Source: DAOTWC01 sp048499435 (GTDB lineage: Bacteria > Chloroflexota > Anaerolineae > Aggregatilineales > Phototrophicaceae). From it: a DNA stretch of 64,000 nt. Location: NCBI GenBank assembly GCA_048499435.1, contig JASNZW010000007.1, forward strand, positions 62,001 through 126,000, in the 5' to 3' direction. A program made the translations under genes and the position numbers. The notes under the pieces were generated by a model, which was not told the DNA's origin, made no database searches, and was given only the letters and a program-made list of their open reading frames with translations. Each line of letters opens with the position of its first letter. Positions within the stretch are counted from its first letter, which is position 1. Of the stretch, positions 43,548-51,379 are shown in pieces.

Positions 43548-43620
43548 TGCCGAGGCCCAGACTTGAACTGGGGACACCCGCATTTTCAGTGCGGTGCTCT
43601 ACCAACTGAGCTACCTCGGC
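43548..43620 (-). tRNA. tRNA-Phe (GAA)
   Basis: Read on the minus strand, a 73-base cloverleaf is complete. The acceptor is GCCGAGG/CCTCGGC with discriminator A, the D-arm is GCTC-AGTTGGTA-GAGC, the anticodon stem-loop is CCGCA-CTGAAAA-TGCGG with anticodon GAA, and the T-arm is CCCAG-TTCAAGT-CTGGG. CCA is not encoded. A single tRNA with its own promoter and terminator. Confidence 0.97.
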
Positions 43621-43631
43621 GAGGTGACGCA

Positions 43632-43660
43632 AATATAACACGCCAGCAGGCCAGCCGCAA
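43632..43660 (-). promoter_or_regulatory. Promoter of tRNA-Phe
   Basis: Minus strand: TTGCGG (43660-43655), 17 bp, TATATT (43637-43632). Transcription would begin about five bases before the mature 5' end at 43620. Confidence 0.55.
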
Positions 43661-43689
43661 GCCCCGATTAGCCCCCGCGAACAGGGTGG

Positions 43690-43718
43690 TTGACACGCTG
43701 TACGCTTGTTCGTATGAT
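43690..43718 (+). promoter_or_regulatory. Consensus sigma70-type promoter of ABC-F gene
   Basis: TTGACA (43690-43695), exactly 17 bp, TATGAT (43713-43718). One of the best promoters in the window. Transcription should begin near 43725, leaving an untranslated leader of about 247 bases before ATG 43972. Confidence 0.8.
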
Positions 43719-43790
43719 AGGTGTGGTTGCGGCGGGCGCGCTGACAGGCGCGCCTCCCCGGTCCTTGCTGGCTGTGAGAAGGCAGGTGTT

Positions 43791-43820
43791 ATGCACACGT
43801 GGGTCATCATCATTCGCTAG
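43791..43820 (+). CDS. Candidate 9-residue leader peptide MHTWVIIIR
   Basis: ATG 43791 to TAG 43820 encodes Met-His-Thr-Trp-Val-Ile-Ile-Ile-Arg. GAAGGCAGG lies just upstream as a ribosome-binding site. It sits between a strong promoter and the ABC-F gene and is followed by hairpins. This is the arrangement of drug-sensing leader peptides (erm, msr, vga types). Expression is inferred, not shown. The peptide is too short for homology to be meaningful. Confidence 0.55.
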   Translation: MHTWVIIIR

Positions 43821-43865
43821 CCCTGTCGAGAGGCTGCCCTGCTGCTGACCGTGTCGCCTTCATTG

Positions 43866-43945
43866 ACTGATTCCCCGAATCAGTAACCCGGACGTTCGCC
43901 GCGCTGCATGGCTTGCCTGCGGCGCTTTTGATTCCCCGGTCCGGG
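43866..43945 (+). promoter_or_regulatory. Attenuator-like hairpins upstream of ABC-F gene
   Basis: Three pairings are visible. ACTGATTC/GAATCAGT (43866-43873, 43877-43884) is a perfect 8-bp hairpin with a CCC loop. CGCCGC/GCGGCG (43897-43902, 43919-43924) is followed by CTTTTG and resembles an intrinsic terminator. CCCGGAC/GTCCGGG (43887-43893, 43939-43945) encloses the second. Together they could stop transcription before the ABC-F gene unless a stalled ribosome on the leader peptide changes folding. Confidence 0.55.
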
Positions 43946-43971
43946 CTGCTGCCAGCGAAAGGCTGACCTGT

Positions 43972-45645
43972 ATGCTAACTGTCTCTAATATCTCCAAACG
44001 CTTTCCGGGCGCTGATGCGCCAATTCTGGCCAACGTCTCGTTTACGGTTAACGCCGGCGAGCGCGTGGGGTTGATCGGCCCGAATGGCAGCGGCAAGACG
44101 ACGCTGCTGAACATCATCATGGGCCGCCTGCCGGCTGACAGCGGCAGCGTCCGTTTCAACCCTGGCGGCCTGCGCGTGGGCTATTTGCCCCAGGGGCTGG
44201 CGGCTCCGGCTGACACGCCCCTGGGCGAGCTGGTGTTCCCGCAGATGGCGGCTCTGCGCGCCGCTGAAGCCGAGACCGAACGGCTGGCGCTGGCGCTGAG
44301 CCACGCCAGCGCGGACGATTTTGACGCGCTGCTGGCCGCTTACGGCGCGGCTGTCGAACGGTTGGAAACCCTGAGCGCGCAAGCTGACCCCAGCGCGGTC
44401 GAGCGCGTGCTGGCCGGGCTTGCCCTGGCCGGCCTGGCGCCTGATACACCGGTGGGCACGCTCTCCGGCGGGCAGAAAACCCGGCTGGGGCTGGCGGCGC
44501 TGCTGCTGGACCGGCCTGAGCTGCTCATTCTGGACGAGCCGACCAACCATCTGGACATCACCGGCCTCGCCTGGCTGGAGAACTGGCTGCGCGGGTTCGC
44601 CGGCGGCGTGCTGGTGGTGTCGCACGACCGCACCTTTCTCGATGAGATCGTGACCAGCATCGTCGCGCTTGACGGCGGGACGCACCGCGCGCGCGTTTTT
44701 CCGGGCAGCTACAGCGCCTACACAGCGGCGGTGCGCTCAGAGTGGGATAAACAGTGGGCGCAGTGGCGCGACGAACAGGTAGAGATTGCGCGGCTGCGGC
44801 AGGATATCGAGCGCACGATGGCGCGCGCGGTCCGCAAAGAGAACGCGACCAAGGACGACCGCCAGCGGCGCTACGCGAAGAAGGTTGCCAAACGGGCGAA
44901 AGCCAAAGAGACACACCTGAACCGCTACCTGGCCAGCGGCGAGCGCGTCGGCAAGCCGGAGCGCACGTGGCCGCTGCGCCTGGATAACCTGGAGCTGGTT
45001 GACGCGCTGCCGACGGGCCGCGAGCTGATCGCGCTGCGCGGCGTGGACGTAGGCTACACGCCGGGCGCGCCGCTGCTGGCCGGCCTGGACCTGACGCTGC
45101 TCGCTGGCGAGCGGGTGGCGGTGCTGGGGCCGAACGGCCACGGCAAAAGCACGCTGCTCAAGACCATCGTCGGCGCGCTGCCGCCGCTGGCCGGGCAGGT
45201 GCGCGTCGCCGCCAGCGCGACAATCGGCTACCTGGCGCAGCAGCAGGAAATACTGGCTGCTGCCAGCACGCCGCTGAGCGCCTTGCAGGCCGCCGCGCCG
45301 ATGACTGAAACCGAGGCGCGCACGTTTCTGCATTTCTTCCTGTTCAGCGGCGATGAGGTGTTCACGCCGGTGGCGCAGCTCAGCTACGGCGAGCGCGCCT
45401 GCCTGATGCTGGCGCTGCTGGTGGCGCGCGGGGCTAACCTGCTGGTGCTGGATGAGCCGGTCAACCACCTGGATGTGCCGGCGCGCGAGCGCTTTGAGCA
45501 GGCGCTGGGCGCTTTTCAGGGCAGCGTGCTGGCCGTTGTTCATGATCGCTATTTCGTAGACCGGTTCGCGACGCGCGTCTGGCAGGTCGCTGACCGCGCG
45601 CTGAGTGATGAGGTGCGCATACCGCTGGCAGAGGAAGCGGTCTGA
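43972..45645 (+). CDS. ABC-F subfamily ATPase (translation factor/ribosome protection type)
   Basis: A 557-residue protein with two ABC domains and no membrane helices. First domain: Walker A GPNGSGKTT, signature LSGGQKTRLGLA, Walker B LLILDEPTNHLD. Second: GPNGHGKST, LSYGERACLMLA, LLVLDEPVNHLD. Between them lies a charged interdomain linker (about residues 260-320: QDIERTMARAVRKENATKDD and on), the part that contacts the ribosomal P-site in this family. ABC-F proteins are translation factors or antibiotic-resistance ribosome protectors. The long leader with a short peptide suggests inducible expression and favours the resistance type. GAAAGG precedes ATG 43972. Confidence 0.9.
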   Translation: MLTVSNISKRFPGADAPILANVSFTVNAGERVGLIGPNGSGKTTLLNIIMGRLPADSGSVRFNPGGLRVGYLPQGLAAPADTPLGELVFPQMAALRAAEAETERLALALSHASADDFDALLAAYGAAVERLETLSAQADPSAVERVLAGLALAGLAPDTPVGTLSGGQKTRLGLAALLLDRPELLILDEPTNHLDITGLAWLENWLRGFAGGVLVVSHDRTFLDEIVTSIVALDGGTHRARVFPGSYSAYTAAVRSEWDKQWAQWRDEQVEIARLRQDIERTMARAVRKENATKDDRQRRYAKKVAKRAKAKETHLNRYLASGERVGKPERTWPLRLDNLELVDALPTGRELIALRGVDVGYTPGAPLLAGLDLTLLAGERVAVLGPNGHGKSTLLKTIVGALPPLAGQVRVAASATIGYLAQQQEILAAASTPLSALQAAAPMTETEARTFLHFFLFSGDEVFTPVAQLSYGERACLMLALLVARGANLLVLDEPVNHLDVPARERFEQALGAFQGSVLAVVHDRYFVDRFATRVWQVADRALSDEVRIPLAEEAV

Positions 45646-45655
45646 GGCGCTGGTG

Positions 45656-45693
45656 GCCCTGCCCATGCGCGGCCTGTGTGGGCAGGGCGCCTT
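45656..45693 (+). terminator. Stem-loop terminator after ABC-F gene
   Basis: CCCTGCCCA (45657-45665) pairs perfectly with TGGGCAGGG (45679-45687), followed by CGCCTTTCG. It lies 11 bp after the stop codon. The U-run is short, so termination strength is uncertain. Confidence 0.6.
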
Positions 45694-45813
45694 TCGCTGA
45701 CCCGCCCGCTGTGATGAGAAAAAGGGCCGGGGGCCGCTGTTGTTTGCCGGGTCTTGTGGTATAGTGGTGGGTTAGAACAAATTAGCGTAATTTGACCTGT
45801 GGAGGCTCGGCAC

Positions 45814-48531
45814 ATGCCGTTTATTGAGGCGCATACTACCTTCTACCTGGGGCGGCGCTATGACCCGGCGCGCAAGCGGCTGACTGATGAAGTGGTGTAC
45901 TATGACTCGCGCGATCTGACAACGCACGCGGTCGTCGTCGGCATGACCGGCAGCGGTAAAACTGGCCTGTGCATTACCCTGCTGGAAGAGGCTATTCTCG
46001 ATAAAATCCCGACGATTATCATTGACCCGAAGGGCGACATCACCAACCTGCTGCTGACTTTTCCTGAGCTGCGGCCGGAGGATTTTGAACCCTGGGTGAA
46101 TGTGGACGACGCCCGCCGCGCCGACCTGGACGTGCCCGCTTACGCCGCTGATGTGGCGCACCGCTGGCGCGAGGGGCTGGCGGGCTGGAGCATCGTGCCG
46201 GACCGCCTGCGCTGGCTTCAGCTTGCGGCGCGCTACACCATCTACACGCCCGGCTCTGACGCGGGCATTCCGATCAGCTTTGTTGGCTCGCTGCGCGCGC
46301 CCACCGAAGGCTGGGCTGGCAACGAGGAAGGTCTGCGCGAGCGCATCAAGGGCCTGGTTTCGGCGCTGTTGGGGCTGGTGGGGCGCAGCGGCCAGCCGAC
46401 CGAGGACCCGGAACATGTGCTGCTGTCCAATATCTTTGAATACGCCTGGCAGCGTGGGGTTGACCTGACGCTGGAGGAAATGATTCGCCAGGTGCAGAAC
46501 CCGCCGTTCGACCATCTGGGCGTGTTCCCGGTTAACGATTACATCCCGGAGAAGGACCGGCGCAAGCTGGCGCTTGACCTGAACAACATCATCGCCGCGC
46601 CGTCTTTCCAGGCCTGGAGCCAGGGCGAGGCCGTCGATATTCAGAAGCTGCTGTACCAGCCTAATGGGCGGCCCTGCGTTTCCATCTTCTATATCGCGCA
46701 CCTGTCTGAGGCGGAGCGCCAGTTTGTGATCACGCTGCTGGCGGAAAACATCCTGAGCTGGCTGCGCACCCTCAGCGGCACCACCAGTCTGCGCGCGCTG
46801 CTCTATATTGACGAGATGTACGGCTACTTTCCGCCGTACCCGCGCAACCCGCCGACTAAAGACCCGCTGCTGCGCCTGATCAAACAGGCGCGCGCCTACG
46901 GCCTGGGCCTGATCCTGGCGACGCAGAACCCCGGCGACCTGGATTACAAGGGCCTGTCTAACGCTGGAACGTGGTTCATTGGGCGGCTGCAATCAGAGAA
47001 CGACAAGCGCCGCGTCATGAGCGGGCTGGAATCGCTGGCGACGGTGGATAATAACCTTAACCTGAACGATGTCAGCCAGTTGATCGCTGATATTGAGCCG
47101 CGCGTGTTCCTGATGCACAACGTTCACGACAGCGGCGGGCCGCTGCTGGTGCACACGCGCTGGGCCATGAGCTACCTGCGCGGCCCGCTCACGCGCCAGC
47201 AGGTAAGCCAGTTGATGTGGCAGCAGCGCCAGCAGCGGCAGGCGCGCGATAGCGCGGCGGCTTCGCCGCCGCCAACGCTCCCTGGAGTCAGCGCGCCGGC
47301 AGCCCCGCCGCCGACGCTTCCCGGTGTCAGCGCGCAGGCAGCCCCGCCGCCGCCAACGCTTCCCGGTGTCAGCGCGCAGGCAGCCCCGCCGCCGCCAACG
47401 CTTCCCGGTGTCAGCGCGCCGGCAGCCCCGCCGCCGCCGCTTCCCGGCGTCAGCGCACAGGCAGCCCCGCCGCCGCAGGGGGCTGGTGGCGGCCTGGCGC
47501 TCAGGGAAAACCAGATACCGGTGGGCTTCACCGGTGGGCCGCCGCCGCTGGCATCCACAATCAGCCAGTATTTCCTGCCAGAGGCGGTTGCCAGCCAGCA
47601 GGCGATAGCAGCCTGGCAGCAGCAGACGCGGGTCGCGGCGCAGTCTGTCACCGGCGTGCTGCTGGCCTACTACCCGCTGCTGCTGGCGCAGATCGCGGTG
47701 CGCTTCAGCGATAAAAGGTCGGGCGTATTCACGATGCGCCAGTGGGCCTACCGGGTGCCGGATGTTGGCCTGACCGGCTTCGTCCATTGGGACGATTACA
47801 CCGCCCCGCCAGTTGACACCCGCAGCATCACGATGCAGGCTGCCCACACCGGCGGCGCTGTCTACGGGGAAGTGCCGGCGGGCATCACGGACGTCAGACG
47901 CCTGAGCGCGCTTCAGCGCGAGCTGATAGATATGCTCTACGCCACTATCCGCCTGCCGGTGCTGCACAACCCGACGCTGAAGCTGTTCGGCGACCCGGAC
48001 GCTGACCCCAGCGTGTTTCGGGCGCTGTGTGTGCAGCGCGCGCGCGAGGCCCGCGACAGCGAGGTAGACAAGGTAACGCGGCAGTACGAGGCGGCGCTGG
48101 ACAAGCTGGATGAACGCATGCGGCGCAAAGAGCGCGCGCTGGGCGCTTCGGAAATCGAGCTGGCCGACCGCCAGCGTGAGGAATTCTATACCAAGGGCGA
48201 AGCGTTTATCAGCCTGCTGCGGGGGCGCACCACTTACACCCTGTCGCGCTCCAGCCGTGCCGCGCGCCACACCCGCCAGACCAAAGAGGGCCTGCGCGAA
48301 GGCCGGACCGTGCTCCGCGAGATGGAAGCGGAGATGCAGAACCTGGAACAGCAGTTCCGCGAGCAGCTTGCGGGCGTTGACGACCGCTGGGCACGGGCCG
48401 CCGCTGATGTTCAGGAATACGCGGTTTCGCCGACCAGACGCGACGTTCAGCCGGAGCTGTTCGGGGTTGGTTGGCTGCCGCACTGGTACGCGGTTGTCAA
48501 CGGCCAGCCGCTGCTGCTGCCTGCGTACTGA
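45814..48531 (+). CDS. HerA/FtsK-like P-loop ATPase with Pro-rich repeats and coiled coil
   Basis: A 905-residue protein. Walker A GMTGSGKT is at 43-50, IIIDPKGDITNLLLTFPEL follows strand 2, and Walker B is ALLYIDEMYGYFPP with a downstream QARAYGLGLILATQNPGDLD, a HerA/VirB4/FtsK-type sensor region. Residues about 485-555 are Pro-rich tandem repeats. The C-terminal third holds a beta-rich part and a long coiled coil (about 750-865) rich in Arg/Glu. ATG 45814 is chosen because GGAGG lies nine bases before it. A pumping or translocating motor is likely; the substrate (DNA or protein) is unknown. No NurA nuclease is adjacent. The stop overlaps the next start by one base. Confidence 0.82.
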   Translation: MPFIEAHTTFYLGRRYDPARKRLTDEVVYYDSRDLTTHAVVVGMTGSGKTGLCITLLEEAILDKIPTIIIDPKGDITNLLLTFPELRPEDFEPWVNVDDARRADLDVPAYAADVAHRWREGLAGWSIVPDRLRWLQLAARYTIYTPGSDAGIPISFVGSLRAPTEGWAGNEEGLRERIKGLVSALLGLVGRSGQPTEDPEHVLLSNIFEYAWQRGVDLTLEEMIRQVQNPPFDHLGVFPVNDYIPEKDRRKLALDLNNIIAAPSFQAWSQGEAVDIQKLLYQPNGRPCVSIFYIAHLSEAERQFVITLLAENILSWLRTLSGTTSLRALLYIDEMYGYFPPYPRNPPTKDPLLRLIKQARAYGLGLILATQNPGDLDYKGLSNAGTWFIGRLQSENDKRRVMSGLESLATVDNNLNLNDVSQLIADIEPRVFLMHNVHDSGGPLLVHTRWAMSYLRGPLTRQQVSQLMWQQRQQRQARDSAAASPPPTLPGVSAPAAPPPTLPGVSAQAAPPPPTLPGVSAQAAPPPPTLPGVSAPAAPPPPLPGVSAQAAPPPQGAGGGLALRENQIPVGFTGGPPPLASTISQYFLPEAVASQQAIAAWQQQTRVAAQSVTGVLLAYYPLLLAQIAVRFSDKRSGVFTMRQWAYRVPDVGLTGFVHWDDYTAPPVDTRSITMQAAHTGGAVYGEVPAGITDVRRLSALQRELIDMLYATIRLPVLHNPTLKLFGDPDADPSVFRALCVQRAREARDSEVDKVTRQYEAALDKLDERMRRKERALGASEIELADRQREEFYTKGEAFISLLRGRTTYTLSRSSRAARHTRQTKEGLREGRTVLREMEAEMQNLEQQFREQLAGVDDRWARAAADVQEYAVSPTRRDVQPELFGVGWLPHWYAVVNGQPLLLPAY
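47266..47475 (+). repeat. Five in-frame tandem repeats, unit PPP(P)TLPGVSA(P/Q)AA
   Basis: Units of 39-42 bp encode 13-14 residues of the form PPPTLPGVSAQAA. Lengths run 13, 13, 14, 14 and 13 residues, with near-identical DNA between copies three and four, indicating recent slippage or unequal exchange. It forms a flexible spacer between the ATPase and the coiled-coil part of the HerA-like protein. Confidence 0.95.
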
Positions 48532-49670
48532 TGCCTGGCCGCAGCGCGACCGGCCATCTGCGGCTGGCCGCGGGGCTGGCGGCAGCGCTGCTGACGGCCG
48601 CGCTGGCGCTGACGGCGCTGGCGCTGCTGGCGGGCGCGCTGCTGCCGGGCAGCGCTCAGCTCGCATTCTATGCGTCCGCTGGCAGCCGGGGCGCTGTCTA
48701 CCTGCACGATTTCGAGCGCAAGGTGACCGTGCCGCTTTATCGCACGAGCAGCCAGGTTATGACGCTGAGCTGGTCGCCGGACGCCCGGCGGCTGGCGTTT
48801 GTGACGCTCGACGACGGAATCTATCATCTGCGCGCGCTGGATATGGACAGCCGCAGCACGCGCCTGTTCACCGATGTCACGGCCAGCGCGCACCAGCCGC
48901 GATGGTCGCCCGACGGCGCGCAGCTCGCGTTTTTGTCGCAGGGGCCGGGCAGCGCCACGCTGTACCTGCTTGACACCGCCGCTGGAACGGCGGTTCCGGC
49001 GCTGAGCGGCGTGGCGCTGGGCCTGAGCTGGTCGTCGGACAGCGCATATCTGACGGTGGGGCTGCTGGCGGGGTCAGAGCTGCCGCCGGGCCTGTATACG
49101 CTGGCCGCCGCCTGCGCTGGCGCGGACGGCTGCGCGCCGACGCGCATCGCCGGCACAACCGCCAGCGACCAGATGCCGTCCTGGTCGCCCGACGGCGCGC
49201 GGCTGGCCTTTCTGTCACAGCGCACGGGAAGCTGGCAGGTGTATACGCTGGCTGCTGCCTGCGCTGGCGTGCGCGCGGACTGTGAAGCGGCGGCGCAGCG
49301 CCTCACGTTTGAGCCGGGAATCGCCAGCGCCACACAGCTTCAGTGGTCACCGGACAGCCGCTGGCTGGCTTTCGAGGGCTGGCCTAGCGGCGTCGGGGCG
49401 GCGGTGTACACGCTTGACACACTGTGCCCGGACTGCGCTGGCGCGCTCCAGCAGACCGGGCCGCAGGACGCGGTGTTCGCGCCGGCGTGGTCGCCGGATG
49501 GCCGCTGGCTGGTGTATGTGGCCCGCCGTCAGGCTGTCTCCAGCCTGGATGTGCTGGATGTCCGCTGCCTGCGCGCCGGGGCTGACTGCGCCGTCAGCAC
49601 CCAGCACATTGTCCGCCCCAATGAGGTGCTCTGGTTTCCGGCCTGGCGGCCAGCGGCGGCAGGCGGCTAA
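48531..49670 (+). CDS. Membrane-anchored TolB-like (PD40) beta-propeller protein
   Basis: A 379-residue protein with an N-terminal signal anchor (LRLAAGLAAALLTAALALTA). Repeated PD40-type blades follow: MTLSWSPDARRLAFVT, QPRWSPDGAQLAFLSQ, MPSWSPDGARLAFLSQ, LQWSPDSRWLAFEG and APAWSPDGRWLVYVA. Two Cys-bearing insertions (LYTLAAACAGADGCA and VYTLAAACAGVRADCE) are near duplicates, perhaps disulfide-bonded. It starts on the last base of the HerA-like gene stop, so the pair is probably translated together. It may be an extracytoplasmic partner or sensor. Confidence 0.85.
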   Translation: MPGRSATGHLRLAAGLAAALLTAALALTALALLAGALLPGSAQLAFYASAGSRGAVYLHDFERKVTVPLYRTSSQVMTLSWSPDARRLAFVTLDDGIYHLRALDMDSRSTRLFTDVTASAHQPRWSPDGAQLAFLSQGPGSATLYLLDTAAGTAVPALSGVALGLSWSSDSAYLTVGLLAGSELPPGLYTLAAACAGADGCAPTRIAGTTASDQMPSWSPDGARLAFLSQRTGSWQVYTLAAACAGVRADCEAAAQRLTFEPGIASATQLQWSPDSRWLAFEGWPSGVGAAVYTLDTLCPDCAGALQQTGPQDAVFAPAWSPDGRWLVYVARRQAVSSLDVLDVRCLRAGADCAVSTQHIVRPNEVLWFPAWRPAAAGG

Positions 49671-49689
49671 GCGCGGTGGGGCGTGAATC

Positions 49690-50157
49690 TCAGGCGGGCC
49701 GCGCGGCGACCAGCATAGTCAGCACGCCGGACTGAACGGCTTTGCCGTCCTGGTTGACGATCTTCACCTCGATCGTCACAGCGCCGCCGCCCAGGCGCTT
49801 CATTTCTTTCAGCTCGGTAATGGCCAGCTCGGCGTGGATGGTGTCGCCGATCAGCACCGGCAGGCTGAACTTCATCTCCACGCCGCGAAAAGCCAGCCCG
49901 GTACGCTCAATCACGCCCAGTTGATAAATAAGCCCGACGGCATAGCTGAGGGTGAGCATGCCATGCGCCACGCGCTGGCCCAGCAGGTGGCTTTTCATGT
50001 ATTCGGCGTCGGTGTGCATCGGGTTGAAGTCGCCGGTGAGGGTGGCGAAGTTAACGATGTCGGCCTCAGTGACGGTGCGACCGCGTGTGCGCAGCGTCAT
50101 GCCCACCTCAAAATCCTCAAAATACAGGCCAATTGGCCCGTCGTCCTGATATTTCAC
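49690..50157 (-). CDS. MaoC-family (R)-hydratase-like protein
   Basis: A 155-residue hot-dog-fold protein. YFEDFEVGMTLRTRGRTVTE and VNFATLTGDFNPMHTDAEY contain the MaoC catalytic Asp/His pair, and RVAHGMLTLSYAVGL is a conserved helix. Such enzymes hydrate 2-enoyl-CoA to (R)-3-hydroxyacyl-CoA. GTG 50157 is chosen because GGAGA lies seven bases upstream and homologues begin here; a longer in-frame version would start with an unrelated Arg-rich stretch. Monocistronic, convergent with the propeller gene. Confidence 0.9.
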   Translation of the reverse strand: MKYQDDGPIGLYFEDFEVGMTLRTRGRTVTEADIVNFATLTGDFNPMHTDAEYMKSHLLGQRVAHGMLTLSYAVGLIYQLGVIERTGLAFRGVEMKFSLPVLIGDTIHAELAITELKEMKRLGGGAVTIEVKIVNQDGKAVQSGVLTMLVAARPA

Positions 50158-50339
50158 CGCTGCTCTCCTTTGTGATGTGCGGATGCTGGGCAGTCTATGC
50201 CGGGATTGTACCGCCTGGGGGGCGGCTGGCAAGGCGCGCGGCACAGGGCGCGCGCCGCGTTTAGAAACCGATACGGGCCTGGCCGCCGCTCTGCGGTACA
50301 ATCAGCGGCTGCTGGAACAATAACTACCCTGGAGCTGAT

Positions 50340-51227
50340 ATGCCGGACAGCGAAGCTTTCCGTTTTGGAACCGTTGGCGCGCCGCAAACCACCCCTGGCA
50401 GCGGCACACCGGCGGCTATCGCCCACAGCCGCGAGCTGGGGCTGGGCCATCTGGAGATCGCCTGGGTGCAGAGCGTGCGCGTGAGCGACGAAACCTGCGC
50501 TCAGATCAAGGCTGCCGCCGAAGCCCACGACATCACCCTCAGCATCCACGCGCCGTATTACATCAACCTCAACAGCCAGACGGCGGAGCTGATGGCCAAA
50601 AGCGACGAGCGCCTGCTGGCCGCCGCGCGGAAAGGCTTCCTGGCCGGCGCGCGCGACATTGTATTTCACCCCGGCAGCTATCACGGCCAGCCGCCGGAAC
50701 AGGTGTATGAGCGCGCGCGTGAAAAGCTGGTCGAGCTGACGGACATCCTGCGCGCGGAGGGCGTGGCGGTCGTGCTGCGGCCCGAAACGATGGGCAAGAG
50801 CGCGATGTTTGGTACGCTCGACGAAGTTATCCAGCTCAGCCGCGATGTGCCGGGGGTGGCCCCGTGCATTGACTGGGCGCACCTGCACGCGCGCACCGGC
50901 AACGGCACGTTCAACAGCTATGCTGAGTTCAGCGACGCCCTGGGACGTGTGCGCGCCGGCCTGGGCGATGCCGGGCTGAAAACGCTGCACTGCCACCTCA
51001 GCGGCATCGCGTATACCGCTAAGGGCGAAAAGGCGCACCTGCCGCTGAACGAAGCGGACATGCGCTACCGCGAACTGCTGCAGGCGCTGATTGACTGCGC
51101 CGCCGCCGGCAGCATCGCGGTGGAAGCGCCCGAACCGTTTCACACGGCGGACGCGCTCACCATTCAGGCAACTTACCGCCGCCTGCGCGATCTGGCGGCT
51201 GTGCCAGAGCCGGCAGAGGAGGAGTGA
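50340..51227 (+). CDS. Endonuclease IV-like AP endonuclease/TIM-barrel protein
   Basis: A 295-residue xylose-isomerase-like TIM barrel of the Nfo group. Metal-ligand-type motifs occur in order: LSIHAPYYINL, DIVFHPGSYHG, VVLRPETMGK, CIDWAHLHARTG, LHCHLSG and VAVEAPEPFH. In E. coli Nfo these ligands bind three zincs for cleavage at abasic sites. The sequence is divergent from classic Nfo, so a related archaeal-type nuclease role is also possible. ATG 50340 follows GGAGCTG. A TACAAT -10-like box lies at 50297-50302 without a good -35. Confidence 0.83.
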   Translation: MPDSEAFRFGTVGAPQTTPGSGTPAAIAHSRELGLGHLEIAWVQSVRVSDETCAQIKAAAEAHDITLSIHAPYYINLNSQTAELMAKSDERLLAAARKGFLAGARDIVFHPGSYHGQPPEQVYERAREKLVELTDILRAEGVAVVLRPETMGKSAMFGTLDEVIQLSRDVPGVAPCIDWAHLHARTGNGTFNSYAEFSDALGRVRAGLGDAGLKTLHCHLSGIAYTAKGEKAHLPLNEADMRYRELLQALIDCAAAGSIAVEAPEPFHTADALTIQATYRRLRDLAAVPEPAEEE

Positions 51228-51379
51228 CATTTAACATCAATTTCGCCTGACAATCGCCCTGACCTGTTTGCAGCGCGCGCAGCCTGGCCTGGGACCGATT
51301 AGAATCAGCAGTGAACACAGCGGCGCATTAAACACGGATCGTATATTCTGGATACATAGAGGAGGGGGCGAGTCGCGGT

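Noticed and set aside
43488..43820. Plus-strand open frame of 110 codons across the tRNA-Phe region
   Set aside because: It runs antisense through the tRNA and its terminator; only its last codons coincide with the short leader peptide reported separately.
47266..47475. Tandem repeats as a possible CRISPR array
   Set aside because: Units are contiguous, in frame and lack unique spacers; they encode a Pro-rich spacer within a protein.
46993..48666. Minus-strand frame (557 codons) opposite the HerA-like gene
   Set aside because: Repeats in it merely mirror the Pro-rich repeats of the real gene; no start context.
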